Notes: generated by a model not told the origin, from the sequence alone. A stretch of DNA of 64,000 nucleotides from Choristoneura fumiferana (GCF_025370935.1 NC_133474.1:1357005-1421004); one strand, 5' to 3'; counted from the first letter of the stretch, positions 33,402-48,400 are shown. A program made the numbers and translations.

Positions 33402-36400
33402 CTAAATCCTCAAACGCTTTATATCTTCCATTTTGAAGTCCGTTCTGGAACAAAAAAGCAAAATTAATGAGGGTTCTGCGAAAGGGTATTTCGCGCTAGT
33501 ATACAACGCACAGCATAGTGTGGGAAGTATATAAGCATTATATAAACCATGTAATAGTAGATTGATAACCAAGGGTGGAAAGTGATCCATTCCACGCGAG
33601 ATATTTCAATAGTTCGAGGGGAAATGGGTAATTTCACCCGAGTTAGACACTCTTTTCATTTCGACTATGAGGAAAGTAAAATATTACAAAAAATGAGAAT
33701 AAGAATAAATTTAATTTACTTATATCCAACCTCCAACGGTACTTTTTCGACATGGCCCCTTGCCACGGCCGACTATAAAAAAAAATCGAGTTGGTCACGA
33801 TCAATGAGCTTATATACGAAACTGGAGGTTGAACGCCGAACGAAGAAGTTTGACCTTTATTATTTATTTATATCTTCCATCTCTTTCTTTCACATTTCAC
33901 TAATGACTTCCATCTCTTTCTTACCCTAACTAAAGAAAGAGATGGAATATGTTCGTGACGTAATAAAGATACAATTTCTTGTTTCAAACGGATGTTCGGC
34001 GTTCAACCTTCAGTGTTGTAGGTACCTATATAAGCTCCTTAGTCACGACGTGCATCTACTCGTAGATGGCCATGCCAAAACGTGAAAAAAAGTGTCATTG
34101 ACGTAACTCAATTATCTTCGAGGCTAATCGAAAAATTAAAAAAAAAAGTACTTTCCACCCTAGAGATGAAAACGCAATTTTCCACCCGGCTATCTACCCA
34201 AAATTAAACTTTCCAAACAGGAGAGATGAAAACTGTAATTAAAGTTAGTATTAAATCATAATTACGACGGGTTGGTTGTTTGGATTGCTCTCCAATCATC
34301 AAAATCTAACCAGTTTAAGATATTTTCAAGCAATATATAAGATATTTTCCCTCCATGTGGCATAGTCTTAGGACGCCCTGTGCGGGGCACAGTGCGGGGT
34401 GACGGCGTTACCTCCTGGCCAGTAGTTGTTGCTGTCGCGCGGGCGGCAGGCGCGCGTGCTGCACGGGGCGGCACTGTTCCCCCGCCAGCAGGGCCGCCGC
34501 CTGCGAGAGCCGCGCGCACCGCTCGCGCGCCCCCGCGGCGGCCGCGCCCGCCCACGCCGCCAGACGACGCGCGCGCCGCTCCACAACCATGCCGCTTTCC
34601 TGAACGGAATTTTATTTTATACTACACTTTAAAACTAAAATACGTCATAATGATATCGTCCGTAGGTTAGTGACGGGACCGCCCCGATGAGACGGGTCCA
34701 CGCGCTTCACTGTCGCACTTACACGCGGTACGTAGCAACGGGCGCATCCACCCCGCCACACGAGGCAGTATAAAAGGCGGCATGCCGCCATAGCCGAAGC
34801 GTATGTGGAGGTTGAAGATGAACCACCGAACCTGACACCGGATTTGACACCAATGGGGCGAACCGACCCCAACGTCGACTACAACCCAGACCCAACTACA
34901 TAGATTAATGGTCGGCGCCTAACTCGGCCAAAAGGGGCAAAAATCCCAAGCGGCATCCTCGCCCTCTGTTACATGGGTTGAGACGAACACTCGATCGAAG
35001 CGTTCAAGCAGTCCTATACTTCACAGGCTTACAGTGCGGTCCAAGTTCCGCGGATCACACTCTCGGCGACCGGAATATATGACTCTGTATCCCCTGCCTT
35101 ACCCCTCCGCTCATTTTTGATCTAGATTAGTGCGGTTTAGTTCCATCCGAATCACATGCTATCTTGTCCTAGCTCAGCGAGGTTTGGTTTTCCCGAATCG
35201 TGCGATCAGTGACCATCTCCGGTTTAGTACGGTTTGCTTCTGGTTTGGCACAGTCGGATTTACCCCTTGTTGAGCACGGTTTGAAGTTACAATGCCTAGT
35301 TTGCGACTCCACCATCAGATCAACTCGATGGTATCAAATCAAATCATTTTATTTCCATTATACTAAGTATAATTGTTAAGTGACATACATAATTATACTG
35401 ATCTAAGTTTACATACCATAAGCTTACATTACATAAGTATGTCAAAAAGTGATGCATATAATGCCACTCTATATCCTGATGAGATGAGTCTTTACGAACA
35501 TTACAAAGATTGTACGTTAAATAGCATTTAAAATGCAATTATTGAGATTGAAAAAAAAAATTTTTTTTTTTACTTGTGGCCCTTTTGTATTTAAGCAACG
35601 AAATGTACTTTATAAATAACTATAAGAATGTTGAAATAATATGGACATAACAACAAGGCTGATGAGTGGTGACCCACGTTTAGGTCTTAAGTACTACATC
35701 TGTTAAAAACAGTTAGAACTAAGGAGGGTATGTCATCATTAAAGAGCGGATGATGGATACAATATGGTGACGAAAACATAACACGGTTAAGACTTATATT
35801 AAACTTCGATTAAGATTTTTTGTATAAATATGTATAGAAATTTGAGTGGTGGTGATAATGTTCCTAATAATGGTGAAGTATCACTTTACGAATATGAACC
35901 TCACTATAAAAAGAATGCACTGAAAATATGTAATATAGAAAAAAGACACGATTTTTTACTGCACCTATAAAATTATCTAACAAAGCTTCGTCTACCGGTT
36001 CGTAGTCGACAGTCGAGAACCTAGATAAAGTACCTGATCATAGTGGTGCTGCAGCATCCGATCCTCGGCCCGTGTGGCCAGGTCGGTGACCAGAGTGGCC
36101 AGCAGCTGCGCGCTGGACGCGGCCGAAAGGTGCGCGCGCGCCGCCTCCGCTAATGTGTCCAGTGCGGCCGGCAACGCGTCTGCGTCGTCCTCCATCGCGT
36201 CTGGAACGTACGCGATGATGAAGACCAGCGACCGTAAACGTTGACGATTTAATAGGTTATTGGTTACACAAGTTGACTATGAAGCTTAAAGTCTCGGGTT
36301 TGATTCGCGTCCGGGGTGGATATTTGTATGATGACGATAATGTAGATATAAGGCAATGACGATAATTTATAATAACCAGACAGTTGATGATAAGGGTGGG

Positions 36401-39400
36401 GCTGATGATAGGGCTCATTCAGGGACGGTGATGATGACACATGCATGTCACAAAAATAATGATGAAGACGAGGACCATGATGATGACGGAGTTTATGATA
36501 AAGATGACGACGAGAACGATGATGTTTAAAAAAACCGGCCAAGACCGTGTCAGACACGCCCAAGATAGGGTTCCGTAGCCATTACGAAAAAAATCAAGTA
36601 ATATTATGTGCGTTATAACACAATTAAAACACACTACAGTCTTAAAATCTTTTACCAGAAAAAGAGCGTATCTTCACGGCACTTACGTCCTTTTGTTGAG
36701 AAGCGCAGTTTTTCGGCAATAACTCAAAAACGGTATATCCGAACATGTTGAAACCAATTTTCGTTGAAAGTATTTATTAAGCGTTACCTTGCCATATTTT
36801 TTGGACAAACGGTTTACAAGATAGAGGGGGGGGATACAATTTTTGCTACTTTGGGAGCGATTATTTCCGGAAATCTTCACTTAATCAAAAAAGTTTTTGA
36901 GAAACCTTACTATCTTTTCAAAAGAGCTGTCGAACTATGTGCCACACGTTGATGCGAGTTAAAAACTATTATACTACAATAGTTATTTATGTGGCTGGTG
37001 CATAATGAGAGGCATTAAAGTACGAGTGTGGTTTTATGAAACGAGCCGAAGGCGAGTTTCATAATAAGATCACACGAGTGTTTTAATGCCTAATTATGTA
37101 TAGCCGCATACATAACTTTATCTACATGCATATCATAAGTTTTCTATAATATGTTCAGATATGGCCTGTATTTTGACTTTGACTTTGACTTGACTTTGAC
37201 TTTGAATAATAATTATTATCTACATGCATGTCATAAGTTTTCTACAATATGTACAGATATGCATTGTTAAAAAAATTATTACCGATACTTTAATGTAAAC
37301 ATTAAGATGCACCTGCAGATACCAGGTTTCTTAATAAAGGCCATTTGATAGTCGTTTCTGAACATTATAATAGGGAAGTTATAATATGCATGTAGATAAA
37401 TTATTGTACTACAAAACTAAATAGCGGCTTTGACAAGACATCTGTACTCCAAATTTCATTGATATACATATTGTAGTTTTCGAGTAAACTGCCTGTGACA
37501 TACGGACGGACTGACAGACGGCTTGACGCAACTATAAGGGTTCCGTTTTTGCCATTTTGGCTCCGGAACCCAAACGACGAAAAGGGTGACGCTGATGACG
37601 GTGGTGGACAAAGACAACTAAAGTAATGATGATTGCAACGACGAGAGCGATCATCTCACCGGCGGCGTCCCCCGGCCCCGGGTCAGCGAGCGCCTGCGCC
37701 CAGGCCGCCACCTTATGCTTGAGCGCGGCGGCGACCCCCTGCAGCGCCAGGTCCCTTGCGGCGCGGAAGGCGGCGGCGGCGCCCGACAGGCTCGACGCGC
37801 ACGACACCAGCTTGTCGCGGCCCGTGCTGCAGAGGAATAGGGGCTCCGCCAACGTGCACGCTTCGCTGGCTAGACGCATCGACCACTCGCCGCCGGCTTC
37901 TGCTTCGTTCAAGTGCGCCTGAGGGAATTGAGTCAGATGACACTTGAGCACGTAGCGAAATGAGGGCTATCGCGTATGAGTTCGCCGCTAGAGGCGCTAG
38001 TGTAGCGTGAGGTCTCCGAAATGTCAAATCTCACAGTTTTTGGGTGAGCTACGCGGGTTTATTTATAATTATAATAATATTGTGAATATTTTGCATTACC
38101 TGAAATTAATTATGGCAATTATGCGTTACGGGGCAATGAATGTCTGTGTTTTGAGACAGTTTTGTCTTTCGAAAACGTTTGTCCTCCCTTTTTTCCGAAC
38201 AAAACGGGACTACGCAAGACTGTGGTTGCTCGATATTTTTATGGTACGGTTTTAAGTTTTATTAGTATGGACTTTCTGTAGTCGTCGTGGCATTTGATGT
38301 CAGTCTTTGTCTTTGATGAATTTTATCTATGTTTACATACTAACATAGATAAAAGGTATTTATTGTATTGGGTCGGGCGGCGGCGCGCGCAGCCATCATA
38401 CAGTACTCACGATGTAGAGCTGCGCGGGCGCGTCCAGCGGGGCGGGGCGGGGGGCGGGGGGCGCGGGGGGCGGCCAGCGGCAGCGGGTCGGGCGGCGGCG
38501 CGCGCAGCCATCATACAGTACTCACGATGTAGAGCTGCGCGGGCGCGTCCAGCGGGGCGGGGCGGGGGCGGGGGGCGCGCGGGGGCGGCCAGCGGCAGCG
38601 GGTCGGGCGGCGGCGCGCGCAGCCATCATACAGTACTCACGATGTAGAGCTGCGCGGGCGCGTCCAGCGGGGCGGGGCGGGGGGGGGGGGCGCGCGGGGG
38701 CGGCCAGCGGCAGCGGGTCGGGCGGCGGCGCGCGCAGCCATCATACAGTACTCACGATGTAGAGCTGCGCGGGCGCGTCCAGCGGGGCGGGGCGGGGGGC
38801 GGGGGGCGCGCGGGGGGCGGCCAGCGGCAGCGGGTCGGGCGGCGGCGCGCGCAGCCAGCGGCGCAGCGCTCCCGCCGCGTCCCGTTCCATCAGCGCCGCC
38901 ACCTCGTTAAGGACCGCGCACGCGCCGTCCACGCTGCCCGTTGATATGCTGCGTCTGAAACAGTATTTTGTTTTTACATAAAACTGACCGTGATTGACTT
39001 CTATCTCACCGGATCTCCTGTATCTCACTGGTTTAGTAACGGCCTATTCACTCTAGCCTTGGTTAGCCTTTCGTATGCTAAATGTAAAAAACCTGCGTTC
39101 TGCCTCCTTTATCTCAAATAATACGGATTAAGATAAAATACTAAAAGATAGCCTTAAATTTTGGTCGGAACCGGGACAAAGTATACGAAAGGTTAGTGCA
39201 CTATCGCAATACGGGAAAAGCTGTCCGGTGAGTGTACATAATGAGCATTTCCGGCAACACCGGTAAGATAAACCGGGTCTATAGATATCGAAAATAATTC
39301 AAGAGCGAAAAAGGACTTTTACCCTGCAATTGGACACAAAATTAAGGTTAAATAAAAATAAAACATACAGAGACACACACATATACACACACGCACGCAC

Positions 39401-42400
39401 TGTCACGAATTATCGTGAATTTATATTTTATTTCATAATATTTGGTATATCTTAAAAAACACAATGCAAATCATACACAAGTTTAGAAACTCTTTGACAT
39501 TTTATTATTTGTCTGTGGTTACACCGAAGGCTCACTTTCAAACTTGAAGGCCAACAAAAAACACTTGCGCACGGCACGGTATCGTTCCCGAGACAAAGCA
39601 GTAAGTTTCTTTCTATAATTCACTTTTCTCAAACATGCTCGGAAATGTATGCGTTAATGTCACGAAATGGAGACATGAAGTTTCTCATTTATGGCTCCCT
39701 ACCACCTCCCTACATAACTTCTTGGCCTAGGCCATGAAGTATGTATGAAAATCCATTATTGTCCGCTGCTCTAACTTTTTAATTTTGCTTTCTAACATTA
39801 AACTGACAAAGGAAAAATTACGAACAGCCAACCACCACTACTCTGTAAGCATTTGCGATACTGGGATGCGATGCGAAGCGATGCGAAGCGATACGATGCG
39901 AAGCGATGCGATGCGAAGCGATGCGAAGCGATGCGAAGCGATGCGAAGCGATGCGATGCGATGCGATGCGATGCGAAGCGATGCGAAGCGATGTGAAGCG
40001 ATGCGAAGCGATGCGAAGCGATGCGAAGCGATACGATGCGAAGCGATGCGATGCGAAGCGATGCGAAGCGATACGATGCGAAGCGATGCGATGCGATGCG
40101 ATGCGAAGCGATGCGAAGCGATGCGATGGATGGATGGATGGATGGATGGATGGATGGATGGATGGATGGATGGATGGATGGATGGATGGATGGATGGATG
40201 GATGAAATATTTCCTCACATTGTTTGAGAAAAGCACTATACAAGCCTCGGCCAGAACAGGGATTGCTGGATTCGTTTTATCTACCCCGAACTCGTCCATC
40301 AATCCCTTACTTCATGGCCTCTGCAGTAATGTACTATTATTTCATATGACTGATGCCATCCTGTTACATATGTGTCTGTGTTCATTATATTGCATGTAGG
40401 GTACAAATTGCATATACGACAAATCAGTTAAAAATGTTATCAGTGTATCAGTATGACGATCAAATCAGTGTTGAGGTAAGGGGTGACTGTAAGGGGAGGT
40501 TGGAGGTCACTCGCGGGGTACATACCCCTATTCAGAAACTACGCACTAATAATAAGTGGTAGTAACATGCAGTTATCAGCCAAGCAGATACGTATGCACT
40601 TAGGTGCAGGTACGTATATTCAGCATACTCAGATACTCGTAACCAAGTTCATCAAATAAGCTTAGTTTAACGACACGCACACACACACACGATCATACGA
40701 ACTCACTCACTAACTGTATTTTTGTGTACATCTGTTATTAGCTTCCTGTTTAATATCTAAGTCCTATTATAATGTACTGTATTGTTGATGCCCCAAATAG
40801 ATAAAATAGAATACAATAATAAAATACCTGATGACTTTTCTGGCGATGAAAAACACGTCGTCGACGAGACTCGAACCCGTAGCGCCGACCTGCGGCGCGG
40901 CCATCTTTAACGCCTTTCCAACGCTCTCCTCGAGGAAGAATCTAAAATGGAAGGATATGAAAGCACCATTCCAACATAATAACCTAACCAACAAAAGTTG
41001 GAAAACTCCCGACTTCGTCACTTCAAATGTCAATATCTCAAAAACGGCTGAACCGATTTTGATAAAACATGGCTAGAATCATCGCTAGAAAACCTGCTTT
41101 CAATTAAAAAAAAACGCATTCAAATCGGTCCACCCGTTTAAGAGCTACGGTGCCACAGACAGACAGACATAGCGGTCAAACTTGTAACAACATGTGTCGG
41201 GGGTTAAAAATGTTCCAAGTCATACTTTCCCTCATCCATTCATCCATATAAGTTAGGAGGATTCACGTGCCAGTAATTTCACCGGCTGCCGGCATTTTGC
41301 AGGTGGTAGGACCTTGTGCAAGGTCCGCCCGGATTGCTACCACCATCTTGCTCGCTAATCACTGTTGTGTTTCGGCGTGGAGAGTAAGACAGCCGGTGAA
41401 ATTACTGGCACGTGAGGTATACTTAGCGTGAGCGAGCGGGATGGTACAGTCACCAGTACCAATATCTGACACAACAAGCGTGCACAAATATCTGATACGG
41501 TTCTATTTCTAGGGTCGGAAAGACGTGTCAGATATTTTTGCACGCTCCGCTGTGGCAGATATTAATGCTGGTGACTGTATGACATGAACTTTGATTTTAG
41601 ACTTTCGAAGTAGGCCCTTAGACCCATATCATCCCGTGGGCATCATAAAAGGTGTCAAAGTCCAATAATAAAGAATGTTTTCATAGTGTCTAATCTCGTT
41701 CCTGATGTTTTGTCAATCGTCCAACTCGAAGGAATGCAGTACCCTTCACTTCATCAACTCGTGATCATGGCTTCTGCCGCCGGCCCTGCAGGGCTACTAC
41801 GAAACTCGAAGTTAGATAGATAGAATCTTTATTCAAAACAGCATACAAAGCTCAAAGTACAATAGAAAATATACAATAATACCTTTTAACTTAAAACTAG
41901 CATCAAAATAAAGTTCACTTATTATTGTTTAAATTGATAAATTGAGAGCCCTGCGACGATGTCAAGAATAGGCTGACTCAGCATATACTACAGTAACCTG
42001 CAGTGCTGATATTCTGTCAGAAACCCATGGTGTTTGCTGTACAAGGCAATCAGTCTGTGCCTCTTTAATTATTCCATATGAAGGATTTACTTCTAAAAAA
42101 GGGACAAACAATCGTCATCAAAGTTCGTATCGTACCGTCCCTCTCGCTCTCGTATTAAATAGTATAAGTGTCAGAGGGACCGCACGACACGAACTTCGAG
42201 TTTCGTAGTAACCCTGCTGGGGTAGAGCGAGAGGAGAGGTCGCTCTAGGCCCCAGAGCAAGGGGCACCATTATCCGTTTCCAGTGCAAAATAAAATTATG
42301 ATGGCACCTTTTGACAGGCGCGGTAGCTGTGTAAAGCTTGTCCCAGAAAAAAATGACGCAAATATAGTATTTTTATTTAAATATATAGTTTTATTTTTGG

Positions 42401-45400
42401 GTAAGTTTATAATATGCAGCAGCCTAAATTTTGACATGAATATCAAAAGTTTTTGGTTGAAAAATGATACACTCTATATATCTTTTCCTTTCTAGTTTAG
42501 GTTAGCTTGAAAAGATCCCTTTTAGGGATAAGTTCGCCTTTGTACACTTTTGGTTTTGTTTTCTTTTTATATTATTTTGTGTTTCATGTACAATAAAGTA
42601 TTTACATACATACATGCGAATCGTCCAAAGTACCAGATGTAGTTCAACCAACCTCTCCAGAGTGAGATAGTGTCCCAGCAGGTCCTGCGCAGTCCGCATC
42701 AGATCGCAATCAGCTATGATCTTCTCGACGGCCGCTATACATGACTTTTTCGTCGCCTCGTCTAAGGTGGCCGCGTCAGCCTGTCATACATATGCATTAC
42801 ATCAATAGAAAGAGAGAAAGAAAGAGAGAAAACATTGTTTCGTGACATGGTAAGAATGGATAAGAAGAATAAAAAAATAAAATAAATAGTACATTGTGTC
42901 TTAAGGGCGGTAAATAAGGAATTACGAACGAGAGTCTATTAGAAGCCCGAAGTCGAAGACTGAGGGCTTTAAGGAGTCGATGTTCGTAATTCTAGTACCG
43001 CCCCATGCGACATACAATGTTTTTCATCACATTTGCGAGTTTTTTTTTTCAAAAATTGCCGATACCGCTGACTGCGCTTTATATGTATTGTGATAAATTA
43101 ACTATGTTAGAGCTATTTTACAATAACACCTGCGATAGTATGTAAACTTTTTGCAAAAAATACTCGTATTATCTACTTTTTAATTACATTGTATATATGT
43201 TATCATTTCAAATGTTATAGGAAGTACCTAAGCGCTCGGTTGTTTAATGCCATAAACGCTGCGTTTGACGAACATCAATTTACATCAGATAATCCAAGTA
43301 CCAAACATTGTCGTGGTGGCCTAGTGGTTTGACCTATGGCCTCTCAAGCAGAGGATCGCGGGTTCAAACCCCGGCTCGCACCTCTGAGTTTTGGAAGGAA
43401 ATTTTGTACGACAGCGGACGTTTTCAGCTGATGACGTGTGAGCGTACCTCGGCCCGTCGCCGCAGGAAGGTGAAGTAGAGTTGTATGGTAGAGTGCGCCA
43501 GAGCCAACTCGGCCAGCGCGGGCTCGGCCTGCAGCGCCGAGCGCCGCGCCGCCCCCCGCCGCCCCCGGCCCCGCCCCCGCCCCCGCCCCCAGCCGCGCCG
43601 CCGACAGCTCCAAGTACACCCGCCGCGCGCCAGAGCAGATCTACACAGATAAGACAATAGCGATACCTATTAAAAAAAACAGTCGCGTACGAGTCGGTTG
43701 TCAAATGTCGCCGTACATATACGTACAGTCAAGTGTAAAAATATGAACTTATTCAACGTTTCAGAAATAAGTACCATCAGCCAAATAAGTGGTCTATCAG
43801 TTTTTAAACAAGTTCCTATCAAATGAATATGTCGCTAAAGTCGAACTTTCCAGTTGACATACACGTCTTTTGGCATTATTGTTTTATGACATGCAAACGA
43901 TTATCAACTTTAGGGTGGTAGACCACATATTTGGCTGATTGTACCACAGACTCTTATTCCGACGAAATAAGGCCGTAGTAACATATTTTTGAGTGGTTCG
44001 AATAGATTATTTTTGCACTTGAGTGTACGTACGTGTCATTGTACAGCGACATTTGACAACTGACAGCTGTCAATACGACCTCTTTTTTTTAAAATCAAAC
44101 AGACCAAGGCACAAAACCCATTAATCTCAAGAAACTTGTGGTTTGCCGAAATAAAGTATCAATATTTTTACAAAAGAACGGCAAGTGAAAAAGAACTATC
44201 TTGAGGAGTTCATCATCCCAGCCTTTATACGTCCCACTGCTGGGCACAGGCCTCCTCTCAGAACAAGAGGGCTTGAACTATAGTTCCCACGCGGGCCCAG
44301 TGCGGATTGGGAACTCCACACGCACCATTGAATCGCTTCGCAGGTTTGTGCAGGTTTCCTCGCGATGTTTTCCTTCACCGTAAAGCTCGTGGTAAATTTG
44401 AAATGTAATTCCGCACATGAATTTCGAAAAACTCAGAGGTGCGAGCCGGGGTTCGAACCCACGACCCTCTGCTTGAGAGGCGATAGGTCGAACCACTAGG
44501 CCACCACGGCTTCCCTTCTTGAGAGGAGTTAGCTACATTATAAGTCTACTATCTATAAAAAATATAATTATGGACCATCCCAGAAAACTTAAAGTACCCA
44601 AAGTACTAATACAAACTTACCACAGGCTGTAACACGGCGAGCGCGCGCGGCAACTTCCCCGGCGCGCGTTGCGCAGCTAGCCGTCTCGCTCGCTCCACGC
44701 ACAACCCGCCCGCCTCGAGCACGCGAGTGAACGCGTCCGCGAATACGGCCGCTTCCGAGTTCGGCTCACTCACTACGCATGCGCGGCGGATCGTATAATC
44801 TGCCTGGAATATGAGTAACGTGACATAATTACGTCGAAGTCAGAGTCAATACATTTTGATTGAATTTGAATTGTAACAAGCTATAAACGTCGAGTTTTTT
44901 TATGGAACAGGGGGGAAAACGAGTAAACGGATCGCCTGGTGGTAAGCGATTACCGTCGCCCATGGACACCTGCAAAACCTGGTCGTAAGGACCAAGGGCC
45001 TTCTGGTCCGGAGACACAAGTACGTTGCGTGCCTTAACTACAAGGCAGGAGGAGGATTACTCATAGGCAGTAACCGGTTCAGAAAATACCTCTGTAGAGA
45101 AGAGACCGGCAAGAAACTCAACGAGGTATATTTCTTCAAAACAAATGTAGAATGTTATTTAATAAGATAGGTACTCGTACATCCAAAATATAAATAAAAT
45201 AAATAATAAATATCACGGGACAATTCACACCAACTGACCTAGTCCCAAAGTAAGCTTAGCAAAGCTTGTGTTATGGGTACTAAGCAACGGATAAATATAA
45301 TTATATAGATAGATACATACTTAAATACATATTAAACACCCAAGAACCGAGAACAAACATACGTATTTTCATACAAATATCTGCACCGACACGGGAATCG

Positions 45401-48400
45401 AACCCGGGACCTCAAGCTTCGTAGTCAGGTTCTCTAACCACTAGGCCATCTGGTTGTCAAATAAAATAAAAAATAAAATAATATTTATCACGGTTGATTG
45501 GTAACAATATTAGAACCCAAATATCGCTAACTCGGATCGGAATTTCAAAATATCCATGGCCATGTGGACTTTTTTATATCTGTGTACAGTCACCAGCATT
45601 AATATCTGCCACAGCGGAGCGTGCAAAAATATCTGACACGTCCTTCCGGCCCTAGAAATAGAGTCGTGTCAGATATTTATGCACGCTTGTGTCAGATATT
45701 GGTGCTGGTGACTGTACACTCGAACCAACTGTATTGTGACCCACTGTGGAACCTTTTCACAGAAAAAGTCATAGTGACATCGCATTGCTTGAAAGAAAAG
45801 AGAATTTACTATGACGCTTACTGTGACTGTACTTTTTTTTTATGGCTTTCACTCTTGCCGTTTTAGCCAATGTACTTACCTTGATGATGATGATGATGAA
45901 TTCCTGTAGTCCCTCAGCAGGGACATAGGGCTCGCAGTAGGGACTTCCATGCGTCACGGTCCTGTGCTGTGGCTTCTAGGTCTCGCCACTGGTACCCAAT
46001 TAGGGAGATCTCCTTCTCAACCGACCGTCTCCAGGTGATTCGGGGTCGGCCTGGCCTCCTACTACCAGCAGCTTGCCACTCCAGCGCTTGCTTGGCGAGA
46101 TGAGCATCGGTTCTCCGCAACACGTGTCCGATCCAGCGCCACTTCCTCAATAGGATCTCCTTATCAATTGCCTTCTGGCTCGTCAACTCCCACAGTCTAG
46201 TGTTTGTTGTACTTACCTTACATTGTAAAAAAAAAATCACCAAGCTGTAGTACCCCCGATTAACACAACTAACTTTTAATCCCGGGAAACTTAAAGTTCC
46301 AGTGGAACATCGAATAATCACGGGCAACAACTAGAGTAAATAGGTACCTACCTTATTGGCTAGATATTTGGCCAGAAGGTCAACGCCCTCGTCCGCGCGT
46401 CCGATCTGCGGGAACAGCTTGAACAGCCGCTCGACGGCCGCCTCGTCGTCCTTGCGAGCGGCCTCCTCGAACCTGAGACCATGTCATCATCATCATCATC
46501 CCAGCCTATATACGTCCCACTGCCGGGCACAGGCCTCCTCTCAGAACAAGAGGGCTTGGGCCATAGTTCCCACGCGGGCCCATTGCGGATTGGGAACTTC
46601 ACACACACCATTGAATTGCTTCGCAGGTTCGTGCAGGTTTCCTCACGATGTTTTCCTTCACCGCAAAGCTCGTGGGAATTTCGAAAAACTCAAGAGGTGC
46701 GAGCCATGACCATGTGAGACCATGTATCATTCATTATACCCAAGATCGAGCTATATCTGAACGAAATTTTATTAGCAGTTTTACTTTACCCCCTGTTTCA
46801 TCCATTCCATCCATTGATTAAAATGATTTCACGGATAAATCTGATGCTGTCTCTGTTTTTTTGGTTCGAATAGATGGAGACAGCATCACATTTATCCGTC
46901 AAATAAAATTAACCAATGGGTGGTTAAACAGCCCCTTAGTGTGAAAGAGTAATAAGCACAAACACACGGACAAGCCATCGCATGTGCGTTAATTATCGCT
47001 GACCATAAAAAAATTAATAAGAATAGCCATCAAATAAAGTTATGGTTCAGTTTAGGCCGAAACCAGAACACATACGGTATACGGTTTCGGTTGCGTGTTT
47101 AGTTCAAACAAAAATGGTAACTATAATAATTATCAACATGCAACAACTGACTTAAGAGGCATAGTCATACTGGTGCACTTAATCCTCGAAAAGAAAAGTT
47201 CTTGTTAGAAATTTCATTTTTGATACAACCTTTTTTGCTGACCGTACTTTTTGTTCACTGTACTTGCATTGTCATCCAAACTACACTTCCGTACCAAATT
47301 TCAGGTTGCTGCCATTAACTGTTGAGGAGTTCCGTCCTGCGGAGACGATCCTGGCCGGACTATCAGCATGTCACTGTCAGATTATTGTATTTTGACCAGA
47401 TTTATATAGGTATGCCAAATTTCAAGTCAATCCGACCACAGGAAGTGGGTCAAATAATAATCGGGGCAAGCTAAAGCTAAAGCTTGTAAAAACAACTGAC
47501 TTGCGCACGAGGTGGTCTCTCAACGTGTTGGCGGCGGCGGTCATGGCATCGCGCGGGTCGGGCGCGCCGCGCGCACGCGCCGCCGCCACCGAGCCCGGGT
47601 CCATGCTCAGGAAGCGCGCCACGTGCGTCGCACCTGCCAACACGCGAGAGTGATAGTCACATGGCCTAGATTCTCCCGGAATTTATAAAATGTCCAGATA
47701 ATGCAAGAATTCCAGGAAGTTGGTACTTTTTTGTTTTATAGAAACCGCAATCAACAATCGCGAAATTATGATTGGTTTTTTGGAGTCTTTTTGTATTTTA
47801 TTATTTCAACTCCAAATTTGTTACTTTTACGGGTATCCCGTGAAACCATATCGAAAATACAAACTGAGACATGGATGCACAGAAAAACCAGAAAAAGAGA
47901 CCAGCGCTGGGAATCGAACCCAGGTCCTCAGCAATCCGTGCTGCGTGCTATAACCAAAATCCCAAATTCGCCAAATTTTCGAAGTGCGTATGATTGCGTG
48001 ATTATTTCCGGTGATACAGGACTACGAAAGGGGCAAATGTTTTGATGATACACAATATGATTTGACGAGACGCTAAGGTAAACCAACCAAGTCACATATA
48101 ACATGAACCATTGAAGTTACCTGTCTCGTAATCATGCGCCTTGATGGCCGCCTCAACTCCTGCACTGCAGAGCTGCAGATCTATCAGGTCATGGACCCTC
48201 CGTTGACACTCTGCCACTCGTGACTGGAACCAAAATTAGTAAAAGAGTGAGAGCCTGTATTCCCACTCTCTTATAAGCTCCAAATGTATGTGATGCCATC
48301 CTTGTTTTAGAAGACTAAAACAATAGCAACAAAAACAACAGATTATCACGAGTGACTAAAACAGAGTGGCAAATATAAAAATCAAGAACTTATGAAAAAC

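Noticed and set aside
34262..34670. GC-rich frames on both strands around 34.4 kb
   Set aside because: Shadows of COG4 exon 13 (34599-34412), whose frame is fixed by homology and phase.
39785..40399. Open frames up to 204 codons with [10 protein letters not shown] or [10 protein letters not shown] repeats
   Set aside because: Products of the 10-bp and GGAT arrays in COG4 intron 9, open in several frames at once.
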